The notes under the pieces: generated by a model
The model's database searches: none
Told to the model about the DNA's origin: nothing
The model's input: only the letters and a program-made list of their open reading frames with translations
Shown: positions 27,811 through 36,273 of the stretch, one piece after another
Layout: each line of letters opens with the position of its first letter
How positions within the stretch are numbered: position 1 is the first letter of the stretch
From: Erysipelotrichales bacterium
Lineage (GTDB): Bacteria > Bacillota_I > Bacilli_A > Erysipelotrichales > Erysipelotrichaceae
Length of the DNA: 64,000 bases
Assembly: GCA_910575705.1 (NCBI GenBank)
Contig: CAJTFG010000002.1
Location: 310,001 to 374,000, forward strand
Direction: 5' to 3'
Made by a program: the position numbers and the translations under genes

Positions 27811-28357
27811 AATTATTATTGTTTTCTATTTCCCAAAAATAAAAAATTTAGATAAACTCATCAATGTAATGGGAACACCAGATATTAAAATAATTACTGG
27901 TGTAAGGCGTAGTGGGAAATCGAAATTACTTGAAAGTTTTAAAGAATATATTTTAAAAAATGCTGCTGATACTAATATAATTCATATTAATTTTAATATA
28001 ACCAAGTTTGAAAATTTAAAAGAATATCATGCATTGGAAAATTATATAGAAAATGCGTATATTTATGGCAAAGAAAATATTGTGGCAATTGAATTATTGC
28101 GTAGGGGATATGAAGTTTATGTAGGAGTTCTTTATAAAAAAGAAGTGGATTTTGTTGCAATCAAACGAAATGAAAAGATTTATATTCAAGTTTTAGATAA
28201 TATTAGTGATGACAAGACTTTTGAAAGAGAAGTTAGTCCTTTATTGAAGATTAACGATGCCTATCCAAAAATGGTTATAGCAAGGATAAGACATGAAGAA
28301 TATCAATATGAAGGTGTTAGAATGGTTGATATTTCAGATTGGCTAATGAATGAGTAA
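27811..28357 (+). pseudogene. Internally deleted AAA/DUF4143 ATPase
   Basis: From 27869 the frame gives GTPDIKIITGVRRSGKSKLL, the Walker A of the AAA_14/DUF4143 ATPase family. It then jumps after about 65 residues to KENIVAIELLRRGYEVYVGV, then KEVDFVAI, the C-terminal DUF4143 nuclease-fold end. The middle (Walker B to early DUF4143, normally over 200 residues) is missing without a frameshift. In-frame codons continue upstream (LDKLINV) past the ATG to near the IS right end, so the true 5' end was probably lost to the IS insertion. Confidence 0.8.
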
Positions 28358-28469
28358 GTCTTAAGAAAAGAAATAAAATTAATTAACTATTTGAAAATCA
28401 ATAAGAATGTAATTACTGATATAAAGAAATTAAAAGAAGTAAGAAAATAAGTGGTATATTAAAAATTTT

Positions 28470-29759
28470 AGGTAGTGTGTAAAAGATTGTGTAAACCTTC
28501 AAAAGTAGTATGATAAACATATGAAATTGGAGGTTTTTCTAATGAACAAAAGAAAAGAATTAATAAAAGAACTAATGAAAGAATTTGAGTTAAAAGATAC
28601 CAATGATATTTCAAACATGTTTCGTGAATTGATGGGCAGCACCATTCAAGAAATGATTTCTCTGAAAAAAGTATGAGAAGCGAATATGGCGATGTAACTG
28701 TCAAGATCCCAAGAGATCGTATGGGTGAATTTGAACCACAGGTCGTTAAAAAATATCAGAAGGATCTAGGTTCAATCGAACATCAAATCATCACTTTATA
28801 TGCCAAAGGTATGAGTAACAGAGAGATTGAGGATTTCATAAAAAACATGTATGGCGCTGAGGTATCACCTTCTTTAATATCACGTATTACCGATCGTATA
28901 CTGCCGGAAATCAGAGAATGGCAAAACAGACCGCTAAAGCGTTTGTATGCGATGGTATTCATGAATGCGATATATTATCATGTGCGTAAAGAAGGAAGTA
29001 TCGTAAACAAAGCAGTATATATCGCTATCGGCATTGACATGAGCGGATGTAAAGATGTATTGGGGTTGTATATCGGCGAAGTTGAAACTAGTAAATTCTG
29101 GTTAAGTGTAATGAATGAACTTAAAAACAGAGGGATGGAAGATATCCTAATTTGTTCTGTAGATGGCTTAAATGGATTCTCACAAGCGATTACAGCAGTA
29201 TATCCACAGACGATCGTACAACGTTGTATCGTCCATCAAATCCGCAACAGCACACGTTATGTGAGCTATAAAGATATCAAGGAGTTTATGAGGGATCTTA
29301 AAAGTGTATATCAAGCAGCGACCTTGGATTTGGCGGAATATAATTTAGATAAAGTAGAGGAGAAATGGAAGGAAAAATATCCAAGCAGTATCAAATCATG
29401 GAGAGAGAACTGGACAGAATTAAGTGTATATTTTGTTTATCCGCAAGCGATACGAAAAATGATTTATACCACAAATTCAATTGAGAATTTCAATCGGCAA
29501 TTACGAAAAGTGACAAAAACGAAATCGAGTTATCCAAGTGATGAAGCCTTATTGAAATCACTGTACTTGGCAATCTTGGATATCACTAAGAAATGGACGG
29601 GAACACCGCATAACTGGATGAGCATCGCCAATCAGTTGATGATTTATTTCGAGGGGAGGATTGTCAATGATGACCTAATCGTTTAAAATAATGAAAAAGC
29701 GGCTACTACTTCCGATTCTTCCTAACATTTACGGTTTACACAAAAAATGAAACACTCTC
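28470..29759. mobile_element. Degenerate IS256-type element
   Basis: The left repeat GGTAGTGTGTAAAAGATTGT begins at 28470 and ends TGTGTAAACC at 28496. The complement of the right repeat (29733-29759) matches 19 of 27 positions, including the inner TTGTGTAAACC. Flanks AAATTTTA and AAATTTAT could be an eroded eight-base target duplication. The transposase inside is broken, so the element is immobile on its own. Confidence 0.78.
28542..29686 (+). pseudogene. Disabled IS256-family transposase
   Basis: The start (MNKRKELIKELMKEFELKDT, GSTIQEMISLKK) ends in a stop at about 28676. The remainder opens in another frame at 28673 with MRSEYGDVTVKIPRDRMGEF. A normal IS256 transposase has roughly 30-40 residues between these parts, so a frame-changing deletion has occurred. 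The first catalytic aspartate also appears mutated: AMVFMNAIYYHVR has Asn where the family has Asp. The second (SVDGLNGF) and the glutamate (NSIENFNRQLRK) remain. It is dead by two independent lesions. Confidence 0.85.
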
Positions 29760-29864
29760 AAATTTATCTTCGTTCGAAGAACAGTTTATTAGATATTTAA
29801 TGAACTGATAATTTTAAAATATTTCCGCTTTCTTATTTTTTTGAGGACTACATCACTGCCACAG

Positions 29865-30971
29865 TTAATATATTTTATTAATATCCTCCATCGATAACGA
29901 AAGCAGAGATCGATAATATGCAATACCGCTTTGCAACGTCTTCTCATCAAAATTAAAATGATCACTATGCAGAGGCTCGTCCATGCCGGTACCTAAATAA
30001 ACGTATAAGCCGGGAATCTCCCGTGCATAGAAGGAAAAATCATCTGTTAGAAAATTACCTTCTTTTAATTCCTGTAAAGGATAAAGAGAAAATACCTTCT
30101 CAAATAGCTCTTCATGATTGATGAGAGGCGGATATCCGTCGGAAAGCGTCATTTGTATGCGGCAGTCATACTTCTTTTCTATCTTTTTAGAAAGCATTAC
30201 GATCCCATGCATGATATTTTTACGAACAGGTTCGTCATAATAACGAAGAGATCCTTTTATCAAAGAATAAGCACTGATGGCATTAGGCGCAGTGCCGCTT
30301 TGCATAAAGCCGAATTTCAAAAGGTAATGCTCATTACCAGGAAAGTGTTCATATATTGTTTGTAACAGCTCTGTAGCGGCATGAAGGGCATCTTTTCCAT
30401 TTTCGCAGGAAGCGATATGAGCTCTGCTTCCTTTTACGGAGAGATAGATCTCATGAGATCCCGCCATCAGCGCTCCGCTCTTAGAGGCAATGGTTCCACA
30501 TGGAAGACCGGGCCATAGATGAATACCAAATACAGCTGCGGTATGCAGCTTTTTTAATAGATTTGTCTTACAAATATCCTCAGCACCGCCACTTGTTTCT
30601 TCTGCCGGCTGGAAAAGAAGCAGAATGTTATGACGGCATGTTTTCAAACTTGCCGCATATTGAGCAAATTCCAGCAGCATCGCCATATGTCCGTCATGCC
30701 CGCAGGCGTGCATTTTACCGAGGTGCTGAGATACATAAGAAATATCATTGGTTTCTCGGATAGGCAAGGCATCCATATCGCTGCGGAAAGCGAGCGTATG
30801 ATCCTGATGAAAGTCAAAGTAAGCCGCAAGAGAAGAAAGGGTAGGAGACCAAATACGACAGGGAAGCGTATTTAAACAGGAGAGGATAAATGATAAAGTC
30901 TTAGGAAGCGAGCGGTCTAACTCCGGCATCTTATGAAGTACTCTTCGCATTTCAATACAATTCTTTTGCAT
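29865..30971 (-). CDS. M20 amidohydrolase, probable N-acetyl-diaminopimelate deacetylase
   Basis: A 368-residue metallopeptidase of the M20D group with the metal-binding MHACGHDGHMAML, LFQPAEETSGGAE and FGIHLWPGLPCG motifs. It is divergent from dapF-dapH, and dapH makes N-acetyl intermediates of the diaminopimelate pathway. Deacetylation of N-acetyl-LL-diaminopimelate is therefore the likely reaction; other N-acyl amino acid hydrolase activity cannot be excluded. The start at 30971 follows GGTGATG. Its 3' end borders the island: only about 100 AT-rich bases separate it from the IS256-type repeat. Confidence 0.85.
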   Translation of the reverse strand: MQKNCIEMRRVLHKMPELDRSLPKTLSFILSCLNTLPCRIWSPTLSSLAAYFDFHQDHTLAFRSDMDALPIRETNDISYVSQHLGKMHACGHDGHMAMLLEFAQYAASLKTCRHNILLLFQPAEETSGGAEDICKTNLLKKLHTAAVFGIHLWPGLPCGTIASKSGALMAGSHEIYLSVKGSRAHIASCENGKDALHAATELLQTIYEHFPGNEHYLLKFGFMQSGTAPNAISAYSLIKGSLRYYDEPVRKNIMHGIVMLSKKIEKKYDCRIQMTLSDGYPPLINHEELFEKVFSLYPLQELKEGNFLTDDFSFYAREIPGLYVYLGTGMDEPLHSDHFNFDEKTLQSGIAYYRSLLSLSMEDINKIY

Positions 30972-31077
30972 ATCATCACCATTACTATTTATATTCTTCT
31001 TCCTTCTGATCTATGTAAATATTACAAATGTATTTGGCATAGAATAAAGTAATCATGCCGAAGGAAGGAGAATGAGA

Positions 31078-31911
31078 ATGATAGAGTTCTGGAAATTTCA
31101 AGGCTGCGGTAATGATTTTCTGATCATGGAAGAAAAGGATGATATCGATTACGATACACTGTCAGAACATATATGTGATCGTCACTATGGGATCGGTGCG
31201 GACGGCATTATCTTAGTTAGACAAGATCCCTTATCTATGAGGATCTTCAATCAGGACGGCAGTGAAGCTACGATGTGCGGAAACGGCATACGCTGTTTTG
31301 TTCGCTATTGTTATGAGATATTAAATATGCAGAAGCGAGAATTTTTAATCCATACCAAAGCTGGATCGTTTTGCGGAAAGGTACTTGATGAATCGGCATC
31401 CGATATTGAGATCGATATGGGAACACCATCGTTTACTATGGAGCACACGGGATTGGTTAATGAACTACCGGTGATCAACTATCCGTTTTACATGCACTTT
31501 CATGTTTATATGATCACAACGATGTTTTTCGGTACGATCCATACGGTATTGTTCGTCGCAGATGCTGATGATGGCAAATGGCAGCATGTCGGCAGACAGA
31601 TGCATCAACACCCATTTTTTCGTAAAAAAACAAATGTGAATTTCGTAGAGATCGTAAATGATCATGCGATCAAGGTCAGAACATATGAAAAGGGGGTCGG
31701 CATGACGCTTGCCTGCGGCAGCGGTGCCTGTGCATCTGCTTATTGTGCACATATGCTGCATTTCTGCAAAGATCAGATGGAAGTATATTTAAAAAGCAGC
31801 ATGCTTCACATACAAATAAAAGAAGATCGCGTTCTCATGCGCGGACCGGCAAAATATATTGGTAAGGGCATATACCTTGATAAGGAGGAAACAGCAAATG
31901 GACGTACATGA
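31078..31911 (+). CDS. dapF: Diaminopimelate epimerase
   Basis: DapF converts LL- to meso-diaminopimelate. The 277-residue enzyme begins MIEFWKFQGCGNDF and carries both catalytic cysteines in MCGNGIRCF and ACGSGACASAY, plus the substrate-binding NVNFVE stretch. I prefer the ATG at 31078, seven bases after AGGAG, over 31072, which is one base away. It overlaps dapH by 14 bases. Confidence 0.93.
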   Translation: MIEFWKFQGCGNDFLIMEEKDDIDYDTLSEHICDRHYGIGADGIILVRQDPLSMRIFNQDGSEATMCGNGIRCFVRYCYEILNMQKREFLIHTKAGSFCGKVLDESASDIEIDMGTPSFTMEHTGLVNELPVINYPFYMHFHVYMITTMFFGTIHTVLFVADADDGKWQHVGRQMHQHPFFRKKTNVNFVEIVNDHAIKVRTYEKGVGMTLACGSGACASAYCAHMLHFCKDQMEVYLKSSMLHIQIKEDRVLMRGPAKYIGKGIYLDKEETANGRT

Positions 31912-32584
31912 AGTGATCGAGAAGATCGCCAATGGAGAACGACGTACTCCTGTTCGCGTATATCTGAAAGCGGAGCATCCATTGGAATTTCCGGATGCGA
32001 CGGTATTCGGTTTACATGATATGATCGTATTCGGTGATTGGGAGAATATAAAAAAAATTCTAAGTGCACATGAAAGCGAAATACGGGAGATCATCGTAGA
32101 GACCGATTGCCGAAATTCGGCAGTTCCGCTTTTGGATGTAAAGGATATCCACGCTCGTATAGAACCGGGTGCCATTATTCGTGAACATGTGGAAATAGGA
32201 GAAAAAGCCGTTATTATGATGGGAGCCATCTTAAATATCGGCTGTGTGATCGGGAATGAAAGCATGGTGGATATGGGGGCGGTGATCGGTGGAAGAGCCG
32301 TGATCGGTGATCGGGTGCATATCGGTGCGAATGCCGTTATTGCGGGTGTCATAGAACCGGTAAGCGCACAGCCGGTACAAATTGATGACGATGTTTTGAT
32401 CGGTGCCAATGCCGTTGTTTTGGAAGGCATTCATATTCATAGCGGCGCTGTTGTCGCAGCCGGAGCTGTTGTTACAAAAGATGTGTGTGAAGATTGTATT
32501 GTGGCAGGGATACCGGCAAGGATCATAAAAAGACGTAATCAAACGAAAGAAGAAAAGATAGCGATCAATAAGCAGCTTCGATAA
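31898..32584 (+). CDS. dapH: Tetrahydrodipicolinate N-acetyltransferase
   Basis: DapH acetylates tetrahydrodipicolinate, the branch-defining step of acetyl-type diaminopimelate synthesis. The 228-residue protein has a short N-terminal helical part and a left-handed beta-helix of hexapeptide repeats (ARIEPGAIIREHVEIGEKAV to VVTKDVCEDCIVAGIPARI). The ATG at 31898 follows AAGGAGG, inside the end of dapF; an earlier TTG start is rejected. Confidence 0.93.
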   Translation: MDVHEVIEKIANGERRTPVRVYLKAEHPLEFPDATVFGLHDMIVFGDWENIKKILSAHESEIREIIVETDCRNSAVPLLDVKDIHARIEPGAIIREHVEIGEKAVIMMGAILNIGCVIGNESMVDMGAVIGGRAVIGDRVHIGANAVIAGVIEPVSAQPVQIDDDVLIGANAVVLEGIHIHSGAVVAAGAVVTKDVCEDCIVAGIPARIIKRRNQTKEEKIAINKQLR

Positions 32585-32589
32585 TTTAT

Positions 32590-32636
32590 CTAGTTTTTAA
32601 AACTAGATTGACTAATTATTATAATTAGTTTATACT
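32590..32636 (+). promoter_or_regulatory. Promoter with two palindromes before the DUF1836 gene
   Basis: TTGACT (32608-32613), a 17-base spacer and TATACT (32631-32636). One perfect palindrome, ACTAATTA-TTA-TAATTAGT, spans 32611-32629 across the spacer. Another, CTAGTTTT-T-AAAACTAG, spans 32590-32606 just upstream. The half sites are related. Repressor binding would occlude the promoter. Confidence 0.6.
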
Positions 32637-32653
32637 TTGCATGAGGTGGTATC

Positions 32654-33208
32654 GTGGATGCTATACAAAAAGTAATGGAAGATTGGAGCATACAAATTAT
32701 GGATTATCATATTCCGCGATGGGAAGAGCTTCCGGATTTCGATATTTACATGGATCAGCTGGTTACGCTCGTCGATCGCTATTTGTCTCCTTTAAAGCAT
32801 CAGGAAGATGCGATCATCACTTCTTCCATGGTAAACAACTATGTAAAATTGAAACTGATACCAAAACCGAATAAAAAGCGCTATGGCAGAGTGCATCTGG
32901 CATATCTGCTTGCTATTACGCCATTGAAAGAAGTATTGTCGATCAGTGAAGTAAAAGAGGGGATCGAATATCAGGCTCAGATGAGCGGGTTGAAGCAGGC
33001 ATTCAATCTGTTTTGTGAACAGCTGGAGGAAGCCCTTCATACGATGATGAAACAGATCCAGCCGACGGCGCAAAAGGATATCCATATAGAGCAGATGGAT
33101 TATGAAACGATGGCACTTCGTCTGGCATCCTATGCGTTTGCCAGCAAGCTGGTGGCAGAAAAACTTGTGCATGTGCGTAAAAATCAGGGAGGGAACGTGA
33201 ATGAATAA
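32654..33208 (+). CDS. DUF1836 family protein, possible DNA-binding regulator
   Basis: A 184-residue soluble protein starting at a GTG after GAGGTGG. Its recognisable part is PRWEELPDFDIYMDQLVTLV and TSSMVNNYVKLKLIPKPNKK, typical of DUF1836, which looks like a MerR-type helix-turn-helix module. The helical C-terminal half is of unknown use. The paired palindromes in its promoter suggest autoregulation. It overlaps degV by eight bases. Confidence 0.78.
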   Translation: MDAIQKVMEDWSIQIMDYHIPRWEELPDFDIYMDQLVTLVDRYLSPLKHQEDAIITSSMVNNYVKLKLIPKPNKKRYGRVHLAYLLAITPLKEVLSISEVKEGIEYQAQMSGLKQAFNLFCEQLEEALHTMMKQIQPTAQKDIHIEQMDYETMALRLASYAFASKLVAEKLVHVRKNQGGNVNE

Positions 33209-34058
33209 ACAGAAGATCGCTATTTTAGTAGATACGTGCTGTGATGTGCCAATGGAGATGGTAAAGGCATACGGCATGTATGTATTGCCGGTGAAAATCA
33301 TCTACCATGATCGTGAATATCTTGACGGTATCGATATCAGCGCGGAAGAAGTATACCGCGGATTTGATAAGGAGATCCCTAAAACTTCTCTTCCCAGCGG
33401 AGAATATATCGAAAAGACATTGCAACAGATACGTGAAGATGGCTATGAAAAGGTTTTGGCAATTACATTGTCAAGCGGATTAAGTGGAACTAACAATATT
33501 GTGAGTTTGGTAGCACAGGAATTTGAAGGGCTGGATATCTTTGTATTGGATACGAAGAATATCGCCATAGGATCCGGATTTCATGCGATTCAGGCAGCTC
33601 GTTATATCGAAATGGGCATGTCCTTCCAGGATATCGTAGAAAAACTGCAAAAGGATATCCCGCGAAGCAAAGTCTTCTTTGTCGTATCCACGTTAGAATA
33701 TCTCCAAAAGGGAGGTCGGATCGGGCTTGTTGCTTCTTTATTCGGTAATGCGCTCAATTTAAAGCCGATCATCTCCTGTAATGAGGAAGGGATTTATTAT
33801 ACCGTGGCGAAAGTGCGAGGAAGAAAGCAATCCATCTCAAAACTGATGGAGATCGCCAAGAAGGAGATCGGTAAATATAAGCGTTATAATATTGCCATTG
33901 TACATGGGGATGCCCAAGAAGCTGCCGATGAAGTAATACAGCAGATGAAAGATCAGATGCCGGGTATGGAGGTATTTGTGGAAGGACAGATTTCACCGGT
34001 CCTCGGTGTTCATACCGGACCGGGATTGGTAGGAATTGCTGTTGAAGGATTAGACTAG
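33201..34058 (+). CDS. DegV family fatty-acid-binding protein
   Basis: A 285-residue two-domain DegV protein: the N-terminal VDTCCDVPMEMVKAYGMYVL and TSLPSGEY, then SSGLSGTNN, STLEYLQKGGRIG and the C-terminal ISPVLGVHTGPGLVG. DegV/FakB proteins bind fatty acids and present them to FakA kinase, which is not in this window. It is translationally coupled to the DUF1836 gene and closed by a terminator. Confidence 0.92.
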   Translation: MNKQKIAILVDTCCDVPMEMVKAYGMYVLPVKIIYHDREYLDGIDISAEEVYRGFDKEIPKTSLPSGEYIEKTLQQIREDGYEKVLAITLSSGLSGTNNIVSLVAQEFEGLDIFVLDTKNIAIGSGFHAIQAARYIEMGMSFQDIVEKLQKDIPRSKVFFVVSTLEYLQKGGRIGLVASLFGNALNLKPIISCNEEGIYYTVAKVRGRKQSISKLMEIAKKEIGKYKRYNIAIVHGDAQEAADEVIQQMKDQMPGMEVFVEGQISPVLGVHTGPGLVGIAVEGLD

Positions 34059-34077
34059 GCTTGAAAAAGCCTTTTTT
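34057..34077 (+). terminator. Terminator after degV
   Basis: Stem AGGCTT / AAGCCT with a GAAA tetraloop and six T. Confidence 0.8.
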
Positions 34078-34094
34078 ATATGAAATCATTATTC

Positions 34095-34748
34095 TTATTC
34101 AGCAATGCACTGACGTAAGACTGTCTTCCATTTTCGATGATCCGGATCACGGTTATCCTTTATGTAAATTTCATGGTGATGATATTCGTCAAAAAGCAAT
34201 GTGGGGGTGTAGCCATCCTTTTGCAGCATCGCTTCCATGCGAAGAAAGGAAGCCGGTTCTTCATCGTATGATCCTTTGTGCAGCATTTGAATGCACCTTC
34301 CTTCATAAAACTCCTGAAACGATACTTTATCGGAAGCATCGATCTTCTTTTTCTTATATACGTATTCACATGCCCAAGCAACAACATCTTCATCCACAAA
34401 ATCCGGCTGATGCAGCATGGCGATCCACGATAATTTATCTTTTTTGCTAACTGCAAAGCGATCTTCTTTGTTTTGCATCGTCCACAGGCTTTCCAAAGGA
34501 GGAACTACATATGGATAATAGCCCGGTATTGCATATCCTGTTTTATAAGACATCCGTATGGCATAGGAAAGAGCATACAGCATTTCAATCGCTTTTTGAT
34601 ACTCGCCATCTTCTGTGTTGGGATTGCCGGTGCCTTTTATCATGATGAATTTCATAGCGGGGATTTCGATATAATGCGGATCGGTTTTCATCGTATAATA
34701 CATCTTCTGTTCTTTTTTGAAATCATATATGTTCATAGTTTCACTCAT
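34095..34748 (-). CDS. GyrI-like domain protein
   Basis: A 217-residue protein of the GyrI-like small-molecule-binding group: MKTDPHYIEIPAMKFIMIKGTGNPN, AIEMLYALSYAIRMSY, GYYPYVVPPLESLW and the C-terminal HHEIYIKDNRDPDHRKWKT. It overlaps the upstream WYL regulator gene by four bases (ATGA), so both are one operon. It may bind or hydrolyse a toxic compound sensed by the regulator; no ligand is evident. Confidence 0.85.
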   Translation of the reverse strand: MSETMNIYDFKKEQKMYYTMKTDPHYIEIPAMKFIMIKGTGNPNTEDGEYQKAIEMLYALSYAIRMSYKTGYAIPGYYPYVVPPLESLWTMQNKEDRFAVSKKDKLSWIAMLHQPDFVDEDVVAWACEYVYKKKKIDASDKVSFQEFYEGRCIQMLHKGSYDEEPASFLRMEAMLQKDGYTPTLLFDEYHHHEIYIKDNRDPDHRKWKTVLRQCIAE

Positions 34749-35647
34749 CCTGTTCTTTTCTCATATAGTTTCTGTATAGCCGTGATTCGCTCTTTCAGTG
34801 CCTCTCTTAAAGAAACAGGCTCTAAGATCTCCAGTTGATCGCCAAAAGACAACAAGTAATCGATCATCCAGCTTTGATCTGTGATGTCGGCTTCTACTAT
34901 GATATCGTCCTCGGTTGTCTGCATATTTCGATAGGGAAGTTCATCCAATATGCGAAAGGCGCTTTTTTTATTTACTTTCAAGCGAACGGGAATATACTTG
35001 TGATTTTGCGAAAGATCCGTTTTTAAAACGATATCTCTTCGCGTATAATGTTCTTTTGTTACATGCAGTTCCTGTATGCGCGTAAGGCGGAAGAAACGCG
35101 CTGCATTCCTTTTTAAACAATATCCCCATACATACCAAGCACGCCCTTTAAAAATGAGCTTCATCGGCTCTATCTTTCGTTGTGTATGCTGTCCTTGTAT
35201 ATCCATATAAGTAAAAGAGATGACGGTCTGTTCAAAAATAGCGTGTTTGATCAGGTCGAAGTTTTTTTGCTGCTTCTGCAGGGTCCAATCATGAAAATCA
35301 ACATCGATCCAATCCAAAGGTTCCTTTTGAAATATCCCTGTCATCTTTTGCAGAATGCGGGATGGCTGTTCCTCTTGCATGTGTTTCATTGCGGAAAGGG
35401 ATGTCAGGATTTGTTCCTGTTCCTCTTTCGTAAGCAAGGAACGATTCAGCACATAATGATCCATAAGTGAGATCCCACCGCCTTTTCCCTTTGATGTATA
35501 GATAGGGATCCCCGCTTGAGAGAGCACATCGATATCCCGATAAATCGTTCGTACGGATACTTCAAAATAATCAGCCAGTGCATGTGCGGTCATCGTTCTT
35601 TTCTCAAGTAAAAGATATACCGTTTCTAGCAGTCGAGCAATCTGCAT
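34745..35647 (-). CDS. HTH/WYL-domain transcriptional regulator
   Basis: A 300-residue DeoR-type regulator. The N-terminal winged helix is RLLETVYLLLEKRTMTAHAL, then FEVSVRTIYRDIDVLSQAGIPI. The WYL domain (residues about 140-220) has FTYMDIQGQHTQRKIEPM and RAWYVWGYCLKRNAARFF, and a C-terminal WCX extension follows. The start at 35647 follows GAGGTGATA; the longer open frame upstream crosses the operator and is rejected. A perfect inverted repeat at 35676-35707 lies just upstream. Confidence 0.9.
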   Translation of the reverse strand: MQIARLLETVYLLLEKRTMTAHALADYFEVSVRTIYRDIDVLSQAGIPIYTSKGKGGGISLMDHYVLNRSLLTKEEQEQILTSLSAMKHMQEEQPSRILQKMTGIFQKEPLDWIDVDFHDWTLQKQQKNFDLIKHAIFEQTVISFTYMDIQGQHTQRKIEPMKLIFKGRAWYVWGYCLKRNAARFFRLTRIQELHVTKEHYTRRDIVLKTDLSQNHKYIPVRLKVNKKSAFRILDELPYRNMQTTEDDIIVEADITDQSWMIDYLLSFGDQLEILEPVSLREALKERITAIQKLYEKRTG

Positions 35648-35675
35648 AGTATCACCTCTTTTTTTCATAATAGCA

Positions 35676-35707
35676 CATATATATGACAAATGCCTGTCAT
35701 ATATATG
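35676..35707. promoter_or_regulatory. Perfect inverted repeat upstream of the WYL regulator
   Basis: CATATATATGACA and TGTCATATATATG, 13 bases each, flank a six-base centre. It lies 29-60 bases before the regulator start on the minus strand, the position expected for an autoregulatory operator. It is also close to the end of the NUDIX gene, so a terminator role is possible, but there is no T run. Confidence 0.6.
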
Positions 35708-35739
35708 CATAGAAACATATAAAAAGATCGCAAATGCGA

Positions 35740-36273
35740 TCAGGTATTCGATGTTTTTAACATCGCGTATTGTATGGCGATCATTGTTTTGGCATCTTGT
35801 ATTTGTCCTTCCATCACCATATGATAAGCATCTTTTAACGCATGCCATTCTATGGATATGCATTCATCTTCATCCATGGAACGCGGATGCTCTGCTTTGT
35901 ATGGAGCAACGGCCTCATAAAGATAGATCTTCTCACTGCAAAACCCCGGTGTGGAATAAAAGGATGTGATAGAACGCAGCTCTTGACAGCGATAGCCCGT
36001 TTCTTCCTCTAATTCGCGAAGGCCGCAAACATAGGGATCTTCGTCCTTTTCCAGCTTTCCGGCAGGTATTTCCAAAAGCGATCGCTGCGTTGGATAGCGA
36101 TATTGACGAACGAGCAAAATCGCATGATCTTTTATCACAAGCACGCCGACACCACCGTGGTGGTGAATGACATCTCTTGTGACGATCATATCATTTTCGA
36201 TTTTTACCTGATCTTGGGTCAACGTAAAGATGCAGCCTTTATAAAGCATCTTACTGGATATCTTCTTTTGCAT
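35740..36273 (-). CDS. NUDIX hydrolase, ADP-ribose pyrophosphatase type
   Basis: A 177-residue NUDIX enzyme with the complete box GKLEKDEDPYVCGLRELEEE followed by TGY, and the ADP-ribose pyrophosphatase-like LLVRQYRYPTQRSLLEIPAG. It probably hydrolyses ADP-ribose or related nucleotide sugars. The start at 36273 follows GAGGAGGAGC, inside the end of the upstream kinase gene (overlap 23 bases), making an operon with it. Confidence 0.88.
   Translation of the reverse strand: MQKKISSKMLYKGCIFTLTQDQVKIENDMIVTRDVIHHHGGVGVLVIKDHAILLVRQYRYPTQRSLLEIPAGKLEKDEDPYVCGLRELEEETGYRCQELRSITSFYSTPGFCSEKIYLYEAVAPYKAEHPRSMDEDECISIEWHALKDAYHMVMEGQIQDAKTMIAIQYAMLKTSNT

Noticed and set aside
28358-28469. Short coding remnant (KLINYLKINKNVITDI-like frame) before the IS256 relic
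   Set aside because: Too short and low complexity to separate from chance in such AT-rich DNA.
19551-29864. CRISPR array or tRNA-anchored integrative element
   Set aside because: No regularly spaced repeats, no tRNA gene and no integrase seen in or beside the island.
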